In this document: positions 22,803 to 34,533 of the stretch, in pieces
Numbering within the stretch: position 1 is the stretch's first letter
How the letters are laid out: each line of letters starts with the position of its first letter
DNA from: Lepus europaeus
Lineage: Eukaryota > Chordata > Mammalia > Lagomorpha > Leporidae
NCBI RefSeq assembly: GCF_033115175.1
Contig: NC_084827.1
Coordinates: 124,031,701-124,095,700 of the forward strand
Length of the DNA stretch: 64,000 nt
Direction: 5' to 3'
The notes under the pieces: generated by a model
Told to the model about the DNA's origin: nothing
The model's database searches: none
The model's input: only the letters and a program-made list of their open reading frames with translations
Translations under genes and position numbers: made by a program

Positions 22803-23060
22803 AATAGCAGAGCACAGCAGTCAAGGGCATGGGTTCTGGGGCCAAGGCCATCATTTCCTAGCCATGTGACTTTCACAGAGTTGCTTTGTTTCTCTGTGCC
22901 TCAATTTCCTCAACTGTAATCCATAATGTTGATATATATTAATATATAACACATATCACATATAGTATATAATAGTATAATATATAATAATAGTAACTGC
23001 TGTATTAGGGTTATTGGGAGAATTACATAAGTCAAAGTGTAGAAAAGACAGATAAAAGAA
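22803..23060 (+). mobile_element. MIR element with AT-rich interruption
   Basis: 'caagggcatgggttctgggg', 'cctagccatgtgactttcac', 'tgcctcaatttcctcaactg' and 'gggttattgggagaattaca' follow MIR sense order, with an AT microsatellite (22929-22995) in the middle. Confidence 0.8.
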
Positions 23061-23511
23061 GTAAGTACTATGGAAATGTTTGCCATCTTTATCCAACAAA
23101 TATTAACTGAACTCTGAAAGAGTGCTAGGCACTGGGCTATAATTGTAATGGCAGGAAGTGGGTGAGAGAGCCGAATATCTGAAGTATCTCAGCAGGAAGG
23201 TTGATTTCTGAATTCTATTCTTCTTTAAAAAAAAAAAAGGATAGCTTACCACAATGCAAAAAATAATTCAGCTGCTGCTTTTGAACCATGTAATTATCCT
23301 AAGATAGAAGTTGTTTTCCATTTACTCAACCACTACCTACTTCTGCATAACCTGCCCCGTGTTTGTGCACATCTCTCTGTGTGTGTACATTTGAAAGCAT
23401 GCCACTTACATTCAAAACAAATTTTTCTCTATGGTTGAGTAGGTACTCAGTTTTTGTTGAATTAGCAAGTACATCCAACATTTGTCATTTGGCCTCCCCC
23501 TCTATTGTACA

Positions 23512-23698
23512 GGTGTAGTTGAAAAAGTTTGTGGAAAAGCAGAATTAAGAGATAATTTTATCCATGCACACAGAGACTTCAAAAAGTTCATGGCAATGCA
23601 TTTTATGAAAACAGTATGTATGGATTTCAAAAATATTTGGGATCGATCAAAATTGACATCTTTTAATTCCATGTTTCCACAGACTTTCTGAAGTTTTC
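23512..23698. mobile_element. MITE-like element preceded by a lone terminus
   Basis: 23512-23560 is a single terminus ('gttgaaaaagtttgtgg' then 'agaattaagagataa'). 23574-23698 is a more complete copy starting 'agacttcaaaaagttcatgg', with 'atggatttcaaaaatatttg' inside and ending 'tttccacagactttctgaag'. The pair arrangement repeats that at 17845-18037. Confidence 0.6.
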
Positions 23699-23814
23699 TC
23701 ATATTTAAAGTCAATAAAACACTGTTCTTAGGGGCTGCAGATTCCACAGAGAAATGGGAAAGTGAAATCCTGCACTAGTGTGTGGGCAGGAAGCTACTGT
23801 TCGTGGACCTTGAG

Positions 23815-23940
23815 GTCCTCCCTCTTAGGCCCTTCTTCTGGATGATAAACTTTTTAGAGTACAGGTCCTATCTCGTATATCCTATAGCACTGCATTTTGC
23901 CCTTTAAATGGTATTCATTTCATTGTTAAATGAATGAAGC
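23815..23940 (+). mobile_element. L2 3'-end fragment
   Basis: 'tagagtacaggtcctatctc', 'agcactgcattttgccc' and the terminal 'aaatgaatga' fit the L2 3' end. Confidence 0.5.
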
Positions 23941-23969
23941 CTCAGAGAGGCAAATAATTGTATTTCCTG

Positions 23970-24292
23970 AGTAAGATTTATTAATATGAAAGGGAGAGTT
24001 ACAGAGAAAGAGAGTGAGAGCGACAGTGAGAAAGAGATATGTTTTGTCCACGGATTCACTCCACAAATGGCCTGAATCAAGCCAAACTCAGGAGCCAGAA
24101 ATTCCATCTGAATGGCCCACATGGGTGGCAGGTTCCCAAGTACTTGGACCATTATTTACTACCTTCCCAGGCACATTAGCAGGAAGCTGAATCTGAAGCG
24201 GAGGAGCTGGGACTTATACTGGCACTCTGATATGAGGATACCAGCATCCCAGTTTGTGGTTTAACCTGCTGTGCCACAAAATCTACCCCAAC
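23970..24292 (-). mobile_element. CSINE, older copy
   Basis: T-rich tail and GA tract, 'gcacattagcaggaagctga', ending 'gtgccacaaaatctacccc'. Diverged from the young subfamily. Confidence 0.87.
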
Positions 24293-24327
24293 AGACCCTT
24301 CTCTTCAAACCTCCTGTTTTTGTTTTT

Positions 24328-24652
24328 TAAGATTTACTTATTCATTTGAAAGTCAGTTACAGAGAGAGGGAAAGAGAGAATCTTCCATCCACTGGTTCAC
24401 TCCCCTAATCTTTCATCCATTAGTTCACTCCCCAAATGCCTGCTAGGCTGAAACCAGGAGCCAGGAATTTCATCCTGGTCTCCCACATGGGTGGAAAGGA
24501 CCCAAACACTTGGGCCATTCCCTGCTGCTTTTCAAAGACCACCAGCAGGGAGCTGGATCAGAAGTGGAACAGCCTGGATATGAATTGGTACCCATATGGG
24601 ATGCCAGTGTCACAGGTGGCTCTACCAGCTACACCATAACACAGACAGACCC
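24328..24652 (-). mobile_element. CSINE with internal duplication
   Basis: 'aagatttacttattcatttg' to 'acaccataacacagacagac'. The segment 'atcttccatccactggttcactcccc' is followed directly by a second diverged copy ('atctttcatccattagttcactcccc'), a local 33-bp tandem duplication (about 24382-24434). Confidence 0.87.
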
Positions 24653-26207
24653 CTTCTCTGCCTTTTAAAAAATGTTTTTCTGGGGCTAAGAAGCAACTCT
24701 GAAGTCTGGGATTAATTTGCCTAGGAAATGGAAATCTCACTGATAGAAACAAACTTGTTAAAAATCAAACATAACATCAATTATTTTCTTTACAAAATTC
24801 CAAACTAGAATTAGTGTATATTTTTTCCTACTTAAATTGACAGCTTGTTTGGACACACATGTGTTCAAACAGCCAAAGTAACAAGGGATATGGGGAAGGG
24901 GGAGCCGGTTATGGTATCCTTCATACAAAAAGACTTCCAAATTTTGTAAAAGTCAAATTTTTAACAATTAATCAATTCATGTCGATACATATGGCCTTAA
25001 ATCATTGCTAGCCTAAGTGTTGCCTTTAAGTATTTTAGTGTTTTTTTTTTTCCAAGCTGCCACCCATGTGAGGCAATTCAGTGTGTTCGACATCACTTAT
25101 TTAAACAAGAGCATAAATCAAAGGGATTGCAGAATTGGAAAGGACCCGAGAAACCTTGATTTCACTGATGAAGAAGCCATTGTCTCAAGGGCTAAAGCAA
25201 CAGAAGCAGAACTAGATGCCAAGAAGCTGAGTTCTGTGTCAACCTCATGCTGTCCTGGTGAGCAGGAGGAGACAGTTGGACCAACAAATCATACTTTTAT
25301 TTTGCACTAACCCATTTAAGTTCCTCTGCCAATGAATCTACTGATGTAGGCTGATTGATTTTAGTCCTAATTGCCTGCACTGAGCTTTCTAGAACACATA
25401 CCTTGATCCCTTCTGAGTAGACATTTATTAAGAAGGTTAGAAAATTTTGTCTCCCTGCTGTATTTTAGAAAAGAACACAATAAGTCTGCAGTCTGATATT
25501 TATTCTCTGACCATGGTTCTGTTAGAAATGTGGTGAGAAAAATGTGGCCATTGTTCTCCCTAACATTTATTTCAGAATTTAGGGTTATGTACCCAACACA
25601 ATTTATTTTAATGTATAAACCTATTGTCCTTTAATTTCTCTGAATACTTTTGGACTGCCATACACTTGGCCTGTGCTTCCTTTCATGGAAATTGGCTCCA
25701 TAAATATATTAGGCAGTGTGAATAGATCATTTTTCTCCTTCTTCTTCTTGTTACTATGTAATGTTTCCTCCAGTCGGCTTTGTGTATGAAGGTAACTTGG
25801 TCATCATGCAGGAGTTATGTACTGAAAATCATATGCCAAGTACCAAACTAGTCAAAGAAGATAAATCTGGGCACTACCTTCATTCTACTAGGAGGAGAAA
25901 AATATTAAAGAAACAATCTCACAAATACTAATCTACCAACTGTGATAACTATTATCAAAAATGTATAGGGTGTTACGAACGATCATCACAAGATTACTGT
26001 TTGTACTCTCACAGCTCTCTCATGCCCACAAACAAGGGCGCGACTGAGTGTTACACTAACGAGCACTCTCTGAGGACATCTTTTCACCATCTCTGCTGCA
26101 CTGCTGACTTGGGAGGCTGGACCGTGCGCCCCGCTGGATATGACAGTACAGCAGAATGGGGACAGAATTGCAAAGTTCTGACTACAGTTCTGTTAAGAGC
26201 TATCCTA
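24653..26207. other. Intergenic, weak ancient repeat traces
   Basis: 25130-25260 ('agaattggaaaggacccgag') is weakly like a MIR3-type repeat; an open frame of 97 codons over it (25017-25310) has no gene support. 25820-25900 is weakly like the unassigned family at 11540. Otherwise nothing is seen. Confidence 0.35.
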
Positions 26208-26528
26208 GGCTGGTGCCGCGGCTCACTAGGCTAATCCTCTGCCTGCGGCGCCGGCACACCACACCGGGTTCTAGTCCCAGTCGGGGCACCGGATTCTGTC
26301 CTGGTTGCCCCTCTTCCAGGCCAGCTCTCTGCTACGGCCCGAGAAGGCAGTGGAGGATGGCCCAAGTCCTTGGGCCCTGCACCCGCATGGGAGACCAGGA
26401 AGAAGCACCTGGCTCCTGGCTTTGGATCAGCGTGGTGCGCCGGCTGCAGCATGGCGGCCATTGGGGGTGAACCAATGGAAAAAGGAAGACCTTTCTCTCT
26501 GTCTCTCTCTCTCACTACCCACTCTGCC

Positions 26529-26567
<39 letters not shown>

Positions 26568-26585
26568 AAGAAAGAAAAAGAAAAA
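26208..26585 (+). mobile_element. CSINE, young subfamily, with long poly(A)
   Basis: Starts 'ggctggtgccgcggctcac', full-length body, CT tract and then about 33 uninterrupted A followed by AAAG units (26533-26585). The long tail suggests a young copy. The flanks AGCTATCCTA (26198) and AGCTACCCTT (26586) are an imperfect duplication. Confidence 0.92.
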
Positions 26586-27599
26586 AGCTACCCTTAAGAA
26601 TTCAGGGAAGTCCTTTAATGTCTCTGACCCTCAGTTTTCCTGGTCAAAAAACCCCAGTACTTCAATTCTTGGATTATATGTACTGGTACTAAGTGGTTAT
26701 TACTTTATGAGCACAAGCAGGAATAGTCTTTAGCTCTCCACACAGAAACTGAATGTATGTTCTTGAGACTATTAATCACTTTAAAATTCCACTCACATCC
26801 CTCTGTGATGTTCAATTTGACTGAGATATTTGGGGATATTATAATCCAGAGAAGTTAAAATCATATGCACTTTGATAACGAACAAGGCATACCTTTGAGA
26901 TGCTTTATAAATTATGACGAGTCCCTAGAATGGAACTGAAAAAACTAAACTGTTACTCTTGACATAGAAACATTTCCACTTAAAAATATTGTTTTACTTC
27001 TCTAGATGTAAAGACATTCAACTGAAATGTGAACTTACTATTCATGTCAAATTAAACTAGTTTATTTGCAGTTCCAAATGAAAGCATATTGCTTCTTATT
27101 GAGTTTTTTCCAATTAGGCAATCATTGGTGCAATACAAAAGAGGTAGCCAGAATCACAAGTAAGCAGGCTCCTTAATCCAAAATGATTGTTCACATATTT
27201 CCTCTGAATCTCTTTTATACATCTCCCCAGTCATTGTGCATACAATTTTGTTTTCTGAAGCAGAAACATATATTTAACCTGATTTTACACATGAGATACT
27301 GTCAAGTATCTCAGAAAAATTTAAGTGACAATGTTAAGTAAAAATATCAGCTAAAAAAATGCTGCACAACACCTTTTGTTAGCTTTGTTAACTAAGCAGG
27401 ACACGCACTGATTTCATAGAAAAGGAGTTACCAACAAGAAGGAGTTGATGGTAAAAATGATAATTACAGTACTCTTCTTTTTTTATTCGTGTATCGTATT
27501 CTGTCAAGGGAATGAACTATGATTTACTAAAGCATAGCTCTTATGTTGGACAGCTTGAGTGCTATCCATTTTTATATAGTATAAATTATATGGGGATAA
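26586..27599. other. Intergenic, nothing recognised
   Basis: Unique AT-rich sequence without gene or named repeat. Confidence 0.5.
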
Positions 27600-27960
27600 A
27601 CATTGTCAGACATATGGCATTTTAAAATATTTTGGATTATTCCCTTAGGATAGATTCCTGAAATTAGAATTACTAGGTTAGAGGGTCTGAACATTTTTAT
27701 GGCACTTGAAACACACTGCCAAATAAGTTTCAAAAAAGGTTATGTCAATGTACAATGCCATTACCAATATAGAAGAGTGGCCTTCTCATAATACCGTCAA
27801 AAGTATTGGACATTGCACAAGTTTTAGATTTGCAAATCTTATGGGTAAGAATGTCCTACCTCATTGTAATAGATATTTCCTCAAGTTTTTGAGGTAAAAT
27901 AAGTATTTTGTATACAGTTTAATAACCTTAAATTTCTTACCTCTTACCTATTATGTTTGA
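27600..27960 (-). mobile_element. Ancient L1 (L1M/HAL1-like) fragment
   Basis: 'cccttaggatagattcctga', 'aattagaattactaggttag', 'gccaaataagtttcaaaaaa' and 'caatgccattaccaatatag' match the antisense strand of old L1 sequence. Confidence 0.6.
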
Positions 27961-28276
27961 TATTTTTATAAGCCTATACAGATTTCTGACACGTACTTAT
28001 CCTTTTTTATAGTACAGACAATTTTGTCTTGTCGTTTCAGGTTGGTATATGTGTGTATGTACATGTATGTGTATAGGAAGGCCTATTGAGAATTCAATTT
28101 TTGTACCCAAATACATTTTTCTCCTGTGATTTTTTTAATTTGTTACTTTTATGCATAGTATATGAAAACTTGTGCATATCTACATTAAGTGCTCAAATCC
28201 TTTTGATTTTTCTGGAGAATAACTTTTAAAAACATGACATTTGAATTCATTTGTAATTTATTTAAAGGCATTTGAA

Positions 28277-28602
28277 TTTTTAAAGTTTTATTTATTTATT
28301 TGAAAGGGCAACAGAGAGAGAGAGAGAAAGAGAGACATAGAGAGAGAGATGGATAGAGATCTTCTATCCATTGGTTCACTCCCCAAATACTAATAGCAGC
28401 CAGGGTCAGGCCAGGTGGAAACCAGGACCCAGGAACCCAATTCAGGTCTCCCATGTGGGTGACAGGGACCCAAGTACTTGGGCCATTACCTGCTGCTTCC
28501 TAGGGTGCACTTTAGCAAGATGCTGGATCTGAGGCAGAGCAGTGACTCCCGTAGGGGAGCAGGAGCCCCAGTGGACTCTGTGCCACAACACCCACATAGG
28601 TA
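28277..28602 (-). mobile_element. CSINE, older copy
   Basis: 'aagttttatttatttatttg', GA tract, body, ending 'tctgtgccacaacacccac'. A lone MITE-like terminus ('gggtacttcgaaaaattcac', 28616-28635) follows it closely. Confidence 0.87.
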
Positions 28603-28644
28603 TAACCATAGAAGGGTACTTCGAAAAATTCACATATCCTCATA

Positions 28645-29519
28645 TTATGTAAGATATGGTTTTAACTGGTCGTTTCCCATATTAGTGACTAGTTATCACA
28701 GTATCATTAATTGCACAATCCTCTTTTCTTTTTAGGTGAGGCCTTATTTGTTACCTATTAAATTATCAAATTCTTGGTTCCTTCTGTTTCAGTGATTTAT
28801 TTATTCTTGAACCAGAAGTTATTTATTGTTTTATTTAATGTATAGTCTACTCACATTACTTTTTCAGGATTTTAAGAATGGTTTTCCTGATTTTTTTTCT
28901 TGGACCAAATTTAACATTTTGACATTCTGCTTGAATTTTATCATTCCTTTTAATTTATAGAAGATGTAATTTAAAAAGACTTGTTAAAATAGAATTTAAT
29001 TTCACCAAATCAATACTTCTTTATTCATAACTTTTCTTCTGTCATTTTAAAAGTAGTACCTACTAATTAAAGAAAATTAGGAAAATATCAACCATTGAAA
29101 GAAGAGACTGCAGGACCAGGAAGAGCTATTGCTGCTACTGATACATAACATACTGCTATTATTGGTCTTTTATACAAATATATATGCAAATACATGTATA
29201 AAAATATAATTGAATTTTTGGAAATTTTAGTTGTGCTGTCCCAATTTACCATGTTAAGTTGGCATTGTACAGAGATGAACAACCATATTGGTCTAGAAAT
29301 GTTAAACTTAACATTTCTTTACCTTTGTACATGTATTGTATATTAAATGCACCGTATTAAACATGTAAGGTCTTATGTGGGTTTGATTACAGAACTAATA
29401 AAGTATTCTCTAAATAATAAAATAAAAGAAGAAGGTTATTCAATCACTCTAAAATGTTAGGCAATGTTTCAGAGCATTTTCCTTTCACACATAGTCATCT
29501 TTTAAGACTATGGTGCATA
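28645..29519. other. Intergenic, nothing recognised
   Basis: AT-rich unique sequence. No supportable feature. Confidence 0.5.
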
Positions 29520-29620
29520 TTAATCTGATAAATATTTATTGAGCACTTACATTGTGCTAGATACTTTGCTAGGCTCTGAATTCACAGTGAATAAAATAAA
29601 CAGAATTCTGCCCTCATTAG
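29520..29620 (+). repeat. Ancient interspersed repeat, family unassigned
   Basis: 'aaatatttattgagcactta', 'tttgctaggctctgaattc' and 'gaattctgccctcatt' are the same word order as the start of the 11540 copy. Confidence 0.45.
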
Positions 29621-29639
29621 CACATTATCATAATTTGTT

Positions 29640-29870
29640 TTTGTATTTTTGTCTACTCACATGTATTATTTTGATAGCTGCAAATTTCATTGTGTAGGTG
29701 AACCACTGTGTAGAATCATTTTCTTGCAGTTGGGTATTTCCAATTTTTCAATGTTATTTTCCTCACATTTAGATGCATTTCCTGAAATGAAGAAATTTGG
29801 TCAAAGTGGATGCTACATTCAAGGCCTTTGATAAAATTTCCAAATTGTTTTATTATAATCAGCAATGGTT
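29640..29870 (-). mobile_element. Ancient L1 fragment
   Basis: 'ttgggtatttccaatttttc', 'tttcctgaaatgaagaaatt' and 'ggtcaaagtggatgctac' fit the antisense strand of old L1 sequence, similar in kind to 27600-27960. Confidence 0.5.
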
Positions 29871-31299
29871 ATAATCACTAAAAATGTTTTTTTCATATTT
29901 TGATAGGTATCTCATTTTGTTCTTTCTTTGCTAATCAGAAGGCTGACCTTTTTTTTTTTTTTTTAATGCTAACTATTTCTTTTAGAATGTTTCTGTTCAT
30001 GTCCTTGGTGCCATGTCTAAGGCACAGCCCCTTGCCTGGCACGCTGCAGGTTTTCACACCTGACGTCACAGAGGCACACCTAGGCGTCAAGCAATGCAGA
30101 GACCGCTGGGGTCCAGACACACCATGCCGTGGCTAACACAGCTTTGTAAACAGAGCCTGGGCCACAACATGCCTTCCAGTAAGGCAATCTCATTCTTATG
30201 GGTGGAAAGAGAAAATGTTACAGCCAGAGGACAAAAGGATGCAAGAACTGGGCAAGCATCAGAGACAGCCAGAAGAAAAGGAAGACGTGAAATGAAGGGA
30301 TACTGAGGAAAGTTACTGCGGAGAGGAAACAAGAGCATCCTAAAAGCAACAAAACAAGTAGTACATATTTTTTCTACATCTATTATGTGTGAGGTATGTA
30401 GCCTCACCCCACAATCACTCAATTCAGAAACTTCTTAGGCACCTCAAGTGATATATTTCTGTATGATTCTTGGTTATATCCACATACCTACATAATGCTG
30501 AGACCCACTGAAAGGCTCGGGAGAAAAGCATGTCCCAGACTGGGCAGAGGTAAAGGATTCTGCGATCTGCCTTGGCCGCCAAAAGTGCTTGGTCACATTT
30601 GGTGGAAAGGAGGAAAGGGGTTGTGGCAATATCTGCGGTACACAGCTCTATGTTCCCTTTTGCCTCTGTTTGTCTCAGAGCTGAGCATGAGAGGCTGGTG
30701 AGATCCAATACCAACAAGGGGTCGGGGGAGAGATCAAATAGCTGGTGTCTGCTCTATGGTACTGTTTTGAGGGCCCTTATGGGAAAATTTTTTATTATGT
30801 AGTTTATGCAATAACTTGCATTACCAGGTTGTACTCTTCCTGGAGTGCGTGTAAAGTGTGCTCCGTAATTTCAACGATAGAAAGTAAAAAGCAGCAACAG
30901 CAGAGTGTCAGATTAGAAAGCACGCAGAACTTGGATTTGCTTCCCGTCAAGGTGGCAGTATCACATTGCCTGGGAGGACTCCTTTAAAGAGGGACCCCTT
31001 CAGTGAGCTGAGTGAGGGCAGCCAGGCACCCAGCACTGTGTGACAGGCACAGCCCCCTGACTTTAAGGATCCATTCACTGTCTTGATTGTGACTTTACCA
31101 GTAGGGAAAGCATTATTTATTGAACACCTAGTAAGTTCCAGGTATTTTGCCAAGAGTATTGACTGTTACTTGCATTGTCCCTGGGCCTGCTGATAACCTC
31201 CAGGCCCAGAGCAGCATAACTTCTTTCCATCCATACTCCAGGATCCACAACTCCAAGCTGAATGAATACTCCCATTACCAATTAATTGACAATTAATAA
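29871..31299. other. Intergenic, moderately GC-rich, nothing recognised
   Basis: Less AT-rich than its surroundings. It contains a palindromic TGACGTCA at 30061-30068 and several overlapping chance frames (for example 30087-30422 -, 30495-30701 +). No motif supports any of these as a gene. Confidence 0.4.
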
Positions 31300-31460
31300 C
31301 GCTCCACTCTCACTGTCAACTCCATTAATGCAGCGCTTGTCATTCTGTTGTCTCCTTTTCTGGCTGTCTCACTACACACTGAGCTTGGCAAGAGCATAAC
31401 CCATGTTTCACTCTAATTTTCCAAGCATTTAGTAGTTGTTAAATATTCTGCCACATGGAT
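31300..31460 (+). mobile_element. L2 3'-end fragment
   Basis: 'cattctgttgtctccttttc', 'cactgagcttggcaagagc' and 'atttagtagttgttaaat' follow L2 3' order. Confidence 0.5.
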
Positions 31461-31534
31461 GTGAAGTGGAGCTCCATGATTTCACCAGAGACTCACGGCA
31501 TGTTTGAGCATGGGAGGATTTCTAGAATCTTTGA

Positions 31535-31660
31535 AACAATCTCCTTTTACATATGAGATGAAGCTGGAACATGTAATTTGCCTGAGGTCACATGAACTTG
31601 GTAAACGAGGATTAAAATCCACTTCACTTGCTTTTCAGCTGTTTTCTTCTACACTATTTC
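31535..31660 (-). mobile_element. MIR fragment
   Basis: 'ccttttacatatgagatgaa', 'taatttgcctgaggtcacat' and 'gtaaacgaggattaaaatcc' match antisense MIR. Confidence 0.6.
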
Positions 31661-31791
31661 TTCTATAGAAGATGCCACCAAAACACAGCCAAGTATTTTA
31701 TTTCCTAATCTCCCAATGCAACCCAAATTGTATCAGCAATTGGTGTCCAGGCTATTTCTGTGATATTAATGTCCCTAAAATAACTCATTTT

Positions 31792-31906
31792 TTAAAAATA
31801 TATTTTAAGATTTATTTATTTGAAAGTCAGTGTTACACAGAGACAGGGAGGGAGAGAGGGAGGGAGAGAAGGAGGGAGAGAGGGAGGAAGGGAGGGAGGG
31901 GATGGG

Positions 31907-31940
<34 letters not shown>

Positions 31941-32188
31941 GAGAAAGGGTCTTCCATCTGCTGGTTCACTCCCCAGTTGGCCGCAACAGGATCCTGGCAG
32001 CAATCTGAAGCCAGGAGCCAGGAGCTTCTTCCAGGTCTCCCACACAGGTGCCATCTTCTACTGCTTTCCCAGGCCATAGCAGAGAGCTGGATTGGAAGTG
32101 GAGCAGCTGGGACTCAAAACTGCTGCCCATATGGGATACTGGCGCTACAGGCAGTGGGTTTACCTGCTATGCCACAGCACCAGCCCCC
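31792..32188 (-). mobile_element. CSINE with expanded purine tract, first of a tandem pair
   Basis: 'aagatttatttatttgaaag' to 'atgccacagcaccagcccc'. Its GA region has expanded into homopurine runs at 31845-31902 and 31904-31949. The flank AAAATAACTCATTTT (31777-31791) resembles AAAACTCACTTTT following it (32189). Confidence 0.9.
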
Positions 32189-32200
32189 AAAACTCACTTT

Positions 32201-32517
32201 TTAAAAAAAGATTTATTTATTTATTTGAGAGGGAGAGTTACACAGACACAGAGAAATGTCTTCCATCCGCTGGTTCACTCCTTAAATGGCTGCAACCGTA
32301 GGAGCTGAGTCCATCGGAAGCCAGGAGCTTGGGACTTCCTCTGTGTCTCCCATGTGGGTACAGGGGCCCAAGCACTTGGGCCATCTTCCACTGCTATCCC
32401 AGACCACAGCAGCGAGCTGGACTGGAAGAAGAACAGCCAGGACACTAACCTGGGCTCATAGGGGACGCTGGCGTCACGGGTGGAGGCTTAGCCTACTACA
32501 CCACAGAATGGACCCCA
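32201..32517 (-). mobile_element. CSINE, second of a tandem pair
   Basis: Full-length copy in the same orientation as the one before it, from T/A-rich 'aaagatttatttatttattt' to 'accacagaatggacccc'. A perfect duplication AAAACTCACTTT lies at 32189-32200 and 32518-32529, so both SINEs used the same target word. Confidence 0.92.
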
Positions 32518-32529
32518 AAAACTCACTTT

Positions 32530-33640
32530 TATAACGTGGTTCTCCTTTACAGCTGCCCATTTCCACACAAAGTTAAGCCAGAATTCCACACTGGCATCAC
32601 AAGGCATCAAGTTGGGGGAATCGCCTGCTCCTATTTCCACTCACAAGCCCTTCCTACAAGCACCCTTTGGTCTTGCCAAATCTAAATACTTTTGCACACA
32701 CAGATCGTGCTCTTCATCGAGGCAGGAGAACCATTCTTTCAGCTCATTCTGACGGGAATAGTCTTTTTTCCTGCTCAACCTGGTGCACTTTAATGATCTG
32801 TTCCTCTTCTGGCCTAGGAAGTTTTGGCACAGATGGGAAGACCTGGCTTTAATCATACAGTAATTGAAGTTTCTGTGTCAGCCCGTGGCAGCTATGAGTC
32901 CTCAATACAAGTCACTGAATGGCCGTGTCTTTGGAAAAGTACAGCTTTGCAACACAGCTTTTAGAATTGTGAGCAATCCTTTACCAAAACTTTTCTATGT
33001 GGGCTCATGCAACCTTCTCTTTCCCTGAGCTCCTGTTCATCTGTTAGGACTTTGCCATTCTTGCTCCCCCTGAGAACTCCACATTCTCCCAGCACCCCTG
33101 GCCTGGGACACTTGTGGGAGAGGAATCCACAAATTCCTTTAAGGCGCCATCACTGGAACAAGTTCCCAGTAGCTGGAGAAGGCTCCGGCTGCAAACAGGA
33201 AGTTTTTGTACTTCTGGATACTTAGCGCCTGGGGCAAGCACCGCAGTGTCCACCTGCAGACTATGCAAGAAGCCTGGTGAAACAAAACCAACCTCCAATT
33301 ATGCCCACCTAGAAGCTCGTCTGTGCAGAGGCGCTCAGGGCTGCTCTTTCCAGAACTGGTGTCTCCCGTGAAAGGCAGAACAGTCCTGTGGGGAAGTGTC
33401 AGGTCTCAGGCACATCCTCTCCCTTCTTCCACTTTTTAAAATCTTGAGCGGGACATTTAAAAAACTGCATTGGATTTTTTTTAAGTTTTCAAAGCATCCC
33501 AAGGGCAGTCCCCTTTGGCAGCGACAGCTGCACGCTGAGAGCCACACCAGAAGCAGAGGCTGGTCTCCCAGCCCAACGCCTCTCTGCCTCCCTCAACGCC
33601 CAGGACCCTACCTTGCCCCTGCCTCTGCTCACAGGAGGGG
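32530..33640. other. Promoter-upstream flank, nothing recognised
   Basis: Unique sequence leading into the CpG island. Free of SINEs. Chance frames on both strands; no gene motif. Confidence 0.5.
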
Positions 33641-34203
33641 CAAGACGCAGCTCTCCTCGGTCCGCGAGCCCGGCTCGTCAACACCCATCCATCTCCGGGC
33701 TCCCGGGGCAGCGGGGGACTCCCCACCACGCGTCCAGGGCTGGCCTCGGCTACCGAGGACCCGAGGCGCACGGCCGCCCCCGCGCAGGTCCGAGGGATGG
33801 AGTCAAGCCCCGGGGAGGCGGGTAGCCCAGTGGGCAGCCTCGCCCCGGAGGCGGGCCCAGGCCGGAAGCCACCCCGCGGCTCGGCGGCCCCGCGAGACGG
33901 CGCTCGCGCCCCCGCCTCCTCCTGCACCGACTCCGCGGCCCAGGGCGGCAGGGGCCAGCCCGCCGGGTCCCCGCCGCGCTCTTTGTCCTGGCCGCGCGCG
34001 GGCGAACGCGTGCGCCCCCCCGGGTGAAGGGAGGCGCGGAGAGCGAGCGCGCGGGAGCGCGCGAGAACGGCTCGTGCCCGCCGGCGGCGCGCGCCCCTCC
34101 GCCAGGCAAGCAGCGAGCACGCGCGCCGCCGCCGCCGCGCCCGCCCCTCCCCCCGCGCTCGCCTCGGAACTTGCTGACTGCGCGGCCGGGAGGAGCCGAG
34201 CCG

Positions 34204-34223
34204 GGCGGCGGCGGCGGCGGCGG
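34204..34223 (+). repeat. (GGC)n trinucleotide tract in the promoter
   Basis: About six uninterrupted GGC/CGG units upstream of the presumed first exon. Confidence 0.85.
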
Positions 34224-34533
34224 GAGGCCACAGCGCGCGGGGGTCTCCCGCGTCCCCTCCGCCTCGCCGGGAGCTCGCGCCCTCGCCCAGGCGAGCTCCC
34301 ACCCCCCCCTTTTTCCCGAAGGCGCTGGGCGGCGCCACCCTCCGGCCGGAGCCCGGCACTGCACAACCCCCTCCGACTTTCAATGTTCCACACTCCCCGG
34401 CCAGAGCCTCCTCGGCTTCTTTTTTTCCCTCCCCCCCCTTTTCCCCCCCCCCAGCTGCCTCCATTTCCTTAAGGAAGGGTTTTTTTCTCTCTCCCTCCCC
34501 CACACCGTAGCGGCGCGCGAGCGGGCCGGGCGG

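Noticed and set aside
25017..25310. 97-codon frame with a protein-like composition
   Set aside because: Single exon-sized frame with no splice or promoter context, overlapping what looks like an old MIR3-type repeat. No recognisable homologue.
32641..32856. 71-codon - strand frame rich in charged residues, considered as a processed pseudogene
   Set aside because: No parent gene recognised, no poly(A) or target duplication, and a competing + strand frame exists.
33396..34503. Open frames of 358 codons (+, 33396-34472) and 340 codons (-, 33481-34503) in the same bases
   Set aside because: They overlap on opposite strands in the CpG island, where stop codons are rare. The translations are low-complexity Arg/Pro/Ala/Gly with no domain. 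Several other frames are open in the same place.
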